NCBI GenBank assembly: GCA_964386405.1
Contig: CAYLRW010000070.1
Span: 1 to 6,621 of the forward strand
Direction of reading: 5' to 3'
Origin: RZYP01 sp964386405
Lineage (GTDB): Bacteria > Bacillota > Negativicutes > Acidaminococcales > Acidaminococcaceae
Length of the DNA: 6,621 nt
The first letter of the stretch is position 1. Each line of letters begins with the position of its first letter. Both the position numbers and the translations under genes were made by a program. Shown here one piece after another: positions 6,248 through 6,621 of this stretch. The notes under the pieces are model-generated. The model ran no database searches. It was not told the DNA's origin and saw only the letters and a list, made by a program, of their open reading frames with translations.

Positions 6248-6621
6248 TCATTTATGCTTCAATGCGCGCCAGGCAATGTCATGCCGATAGTGCGCGTCTT
6301 TAAAATTAATCAATTCTACAGCCGCATAAGCTTTGTCCTTAGCCGCACGTATATCACTGCCGGTTGCCGTCACACCCAGAACTCGCCCGCCAGCCGTGAC
6401 AATTGCGTCGCCGGCTTGCTTTGTACCAGCATGGAAAACAATCGTATCCGGCAAAGAATTAGCTTCTTCAAGTCCTGCTATTGGCAGGCCCTGCTGATAG
6501 TCTGCTGGATAACCGCCGGAAGCCATAACGACACAAACCGTAGCCGCATCAGCCCATTCCACCTTGACTTCGTGCAAACGCCCTTGCGCACAGGCAAGCA
6601 TCACTTCTACCAAATCGCTTT
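6248..6621 (-). CDS. purD: Phosphoribosylamine-glycine ligase (GARS), C-terminal part
   Basis: This is the 3' end of purD; the frame stays open to the window edge, and the TTG at 6613 is an internal Leu, not the start. About 124 residues are visible out of the roughly 420 usual for the family. The enzyme joins glycine to phosphoribosylamine with ATP in the second step of purine synthesis, in the cytosol. The visible part is the C-terminal lobe of the ATP-grasp fold: SDLVEVMLA at the edge, then VVMASGGYPADYQQGLPIAGLEEA, TIVFHAGT, GGRVLGVTATG and the ending YRHDIAWRALKHK, all at the expected places of the family. The TGA stop is followed at once by a strong terminator. It is probably the last gene of a pur operon lying beyond the window. 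Confidence 0.95.
   Translation of the reverse strand, partial: SDLVEVMLACAQGRLHEVKVEWADAATVCVVMASGGYPADYQQGLPIAGLEEANSLPDTIVFHAGTKQAGDAIVTAGGRVLGVTATGSDIRAAKDKAYAAVELINFKDAHYRHDIAWRALKHK

Noticed and set aside
1..6621. A previously undescribed multi-gene system
   Set aside because: Every gene except DUF4127 belongs to a well-known housekeeping or transport family, and there are no mobile-element, defence or array signatures.

Overview
The window looks like ordinary chromosomal DNA from a low-to-moderate GC member of the Firmicutes. The evidence is purine-rich Shine-Dalgarno sequences, compact intrinsic terminators, a lipoprotein-type amino-acid-binding protein and a DUF4127 protein. An anaerobe of the Clostridia or Negativicutes is my best guess, but that rests on protein style and not on any marker gene. 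I see no phage, insertion sequence, CRISPR, tRNA or rRNA, and no novel multi-gene system.

Layout, left to right. Positions 1-303 (+) hold the last 100 codons of a nitrate/sulfonate/taurine-type ABC permease. A perfect 21-bp hairpin (320-364) separates it from a convergent gene. Positions 371-1918 (-) encode a secreted DUF4127 protein of unknown function. A terminator (1955-1989) lies between that gene and a three-gene polar amino-acid ABC importer on the minus strand. The importer's transcription order is binding lipoprotein (4465-3623), permease (3548-2748), ATPase (2746-1997). A strong hairpin sits between the binding protein and the permease, and the ATPase start lies one base after the permease stop. 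The importer has its own sigma-A-type promoter (4501-4530), set among several palindromes and short repeats. Upstream of it on the same strand is IMP dehydrogenase guaB (6098-4587), with its own promoter (6133-6161). The window ends in the 3' part of purD (6621-6248, cut by the window edge), which is followed by a terminator (6204-6243).

How the genes relate. purD (phosphoribosylamine-glycine ligase) and guaB (IMP to XMP) are both purine-synthesis steps, but each appears to be a separate transcription unit. The downstream importer may take up glutamine or a similar polar amino acid. Glutamine is the nitrogen donor for several purine steps, so the neighbourhood is metabolically sensible, but the link is only inferred from position.

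The most notable item is the IMP dehydrogenase. It is not the textbook bacterial type. Throughout its catalytic domain it resembles the enzyme of the protozoan parasite Tritrichomonas foetus, as I remember that sequence, with matching residue numbering if translation starts at 6098. Secondary points are the palindromes over the importer promoter, the hairpin inside the importer operon, and the DUF4127 gene, which has no evident promoter of its own.
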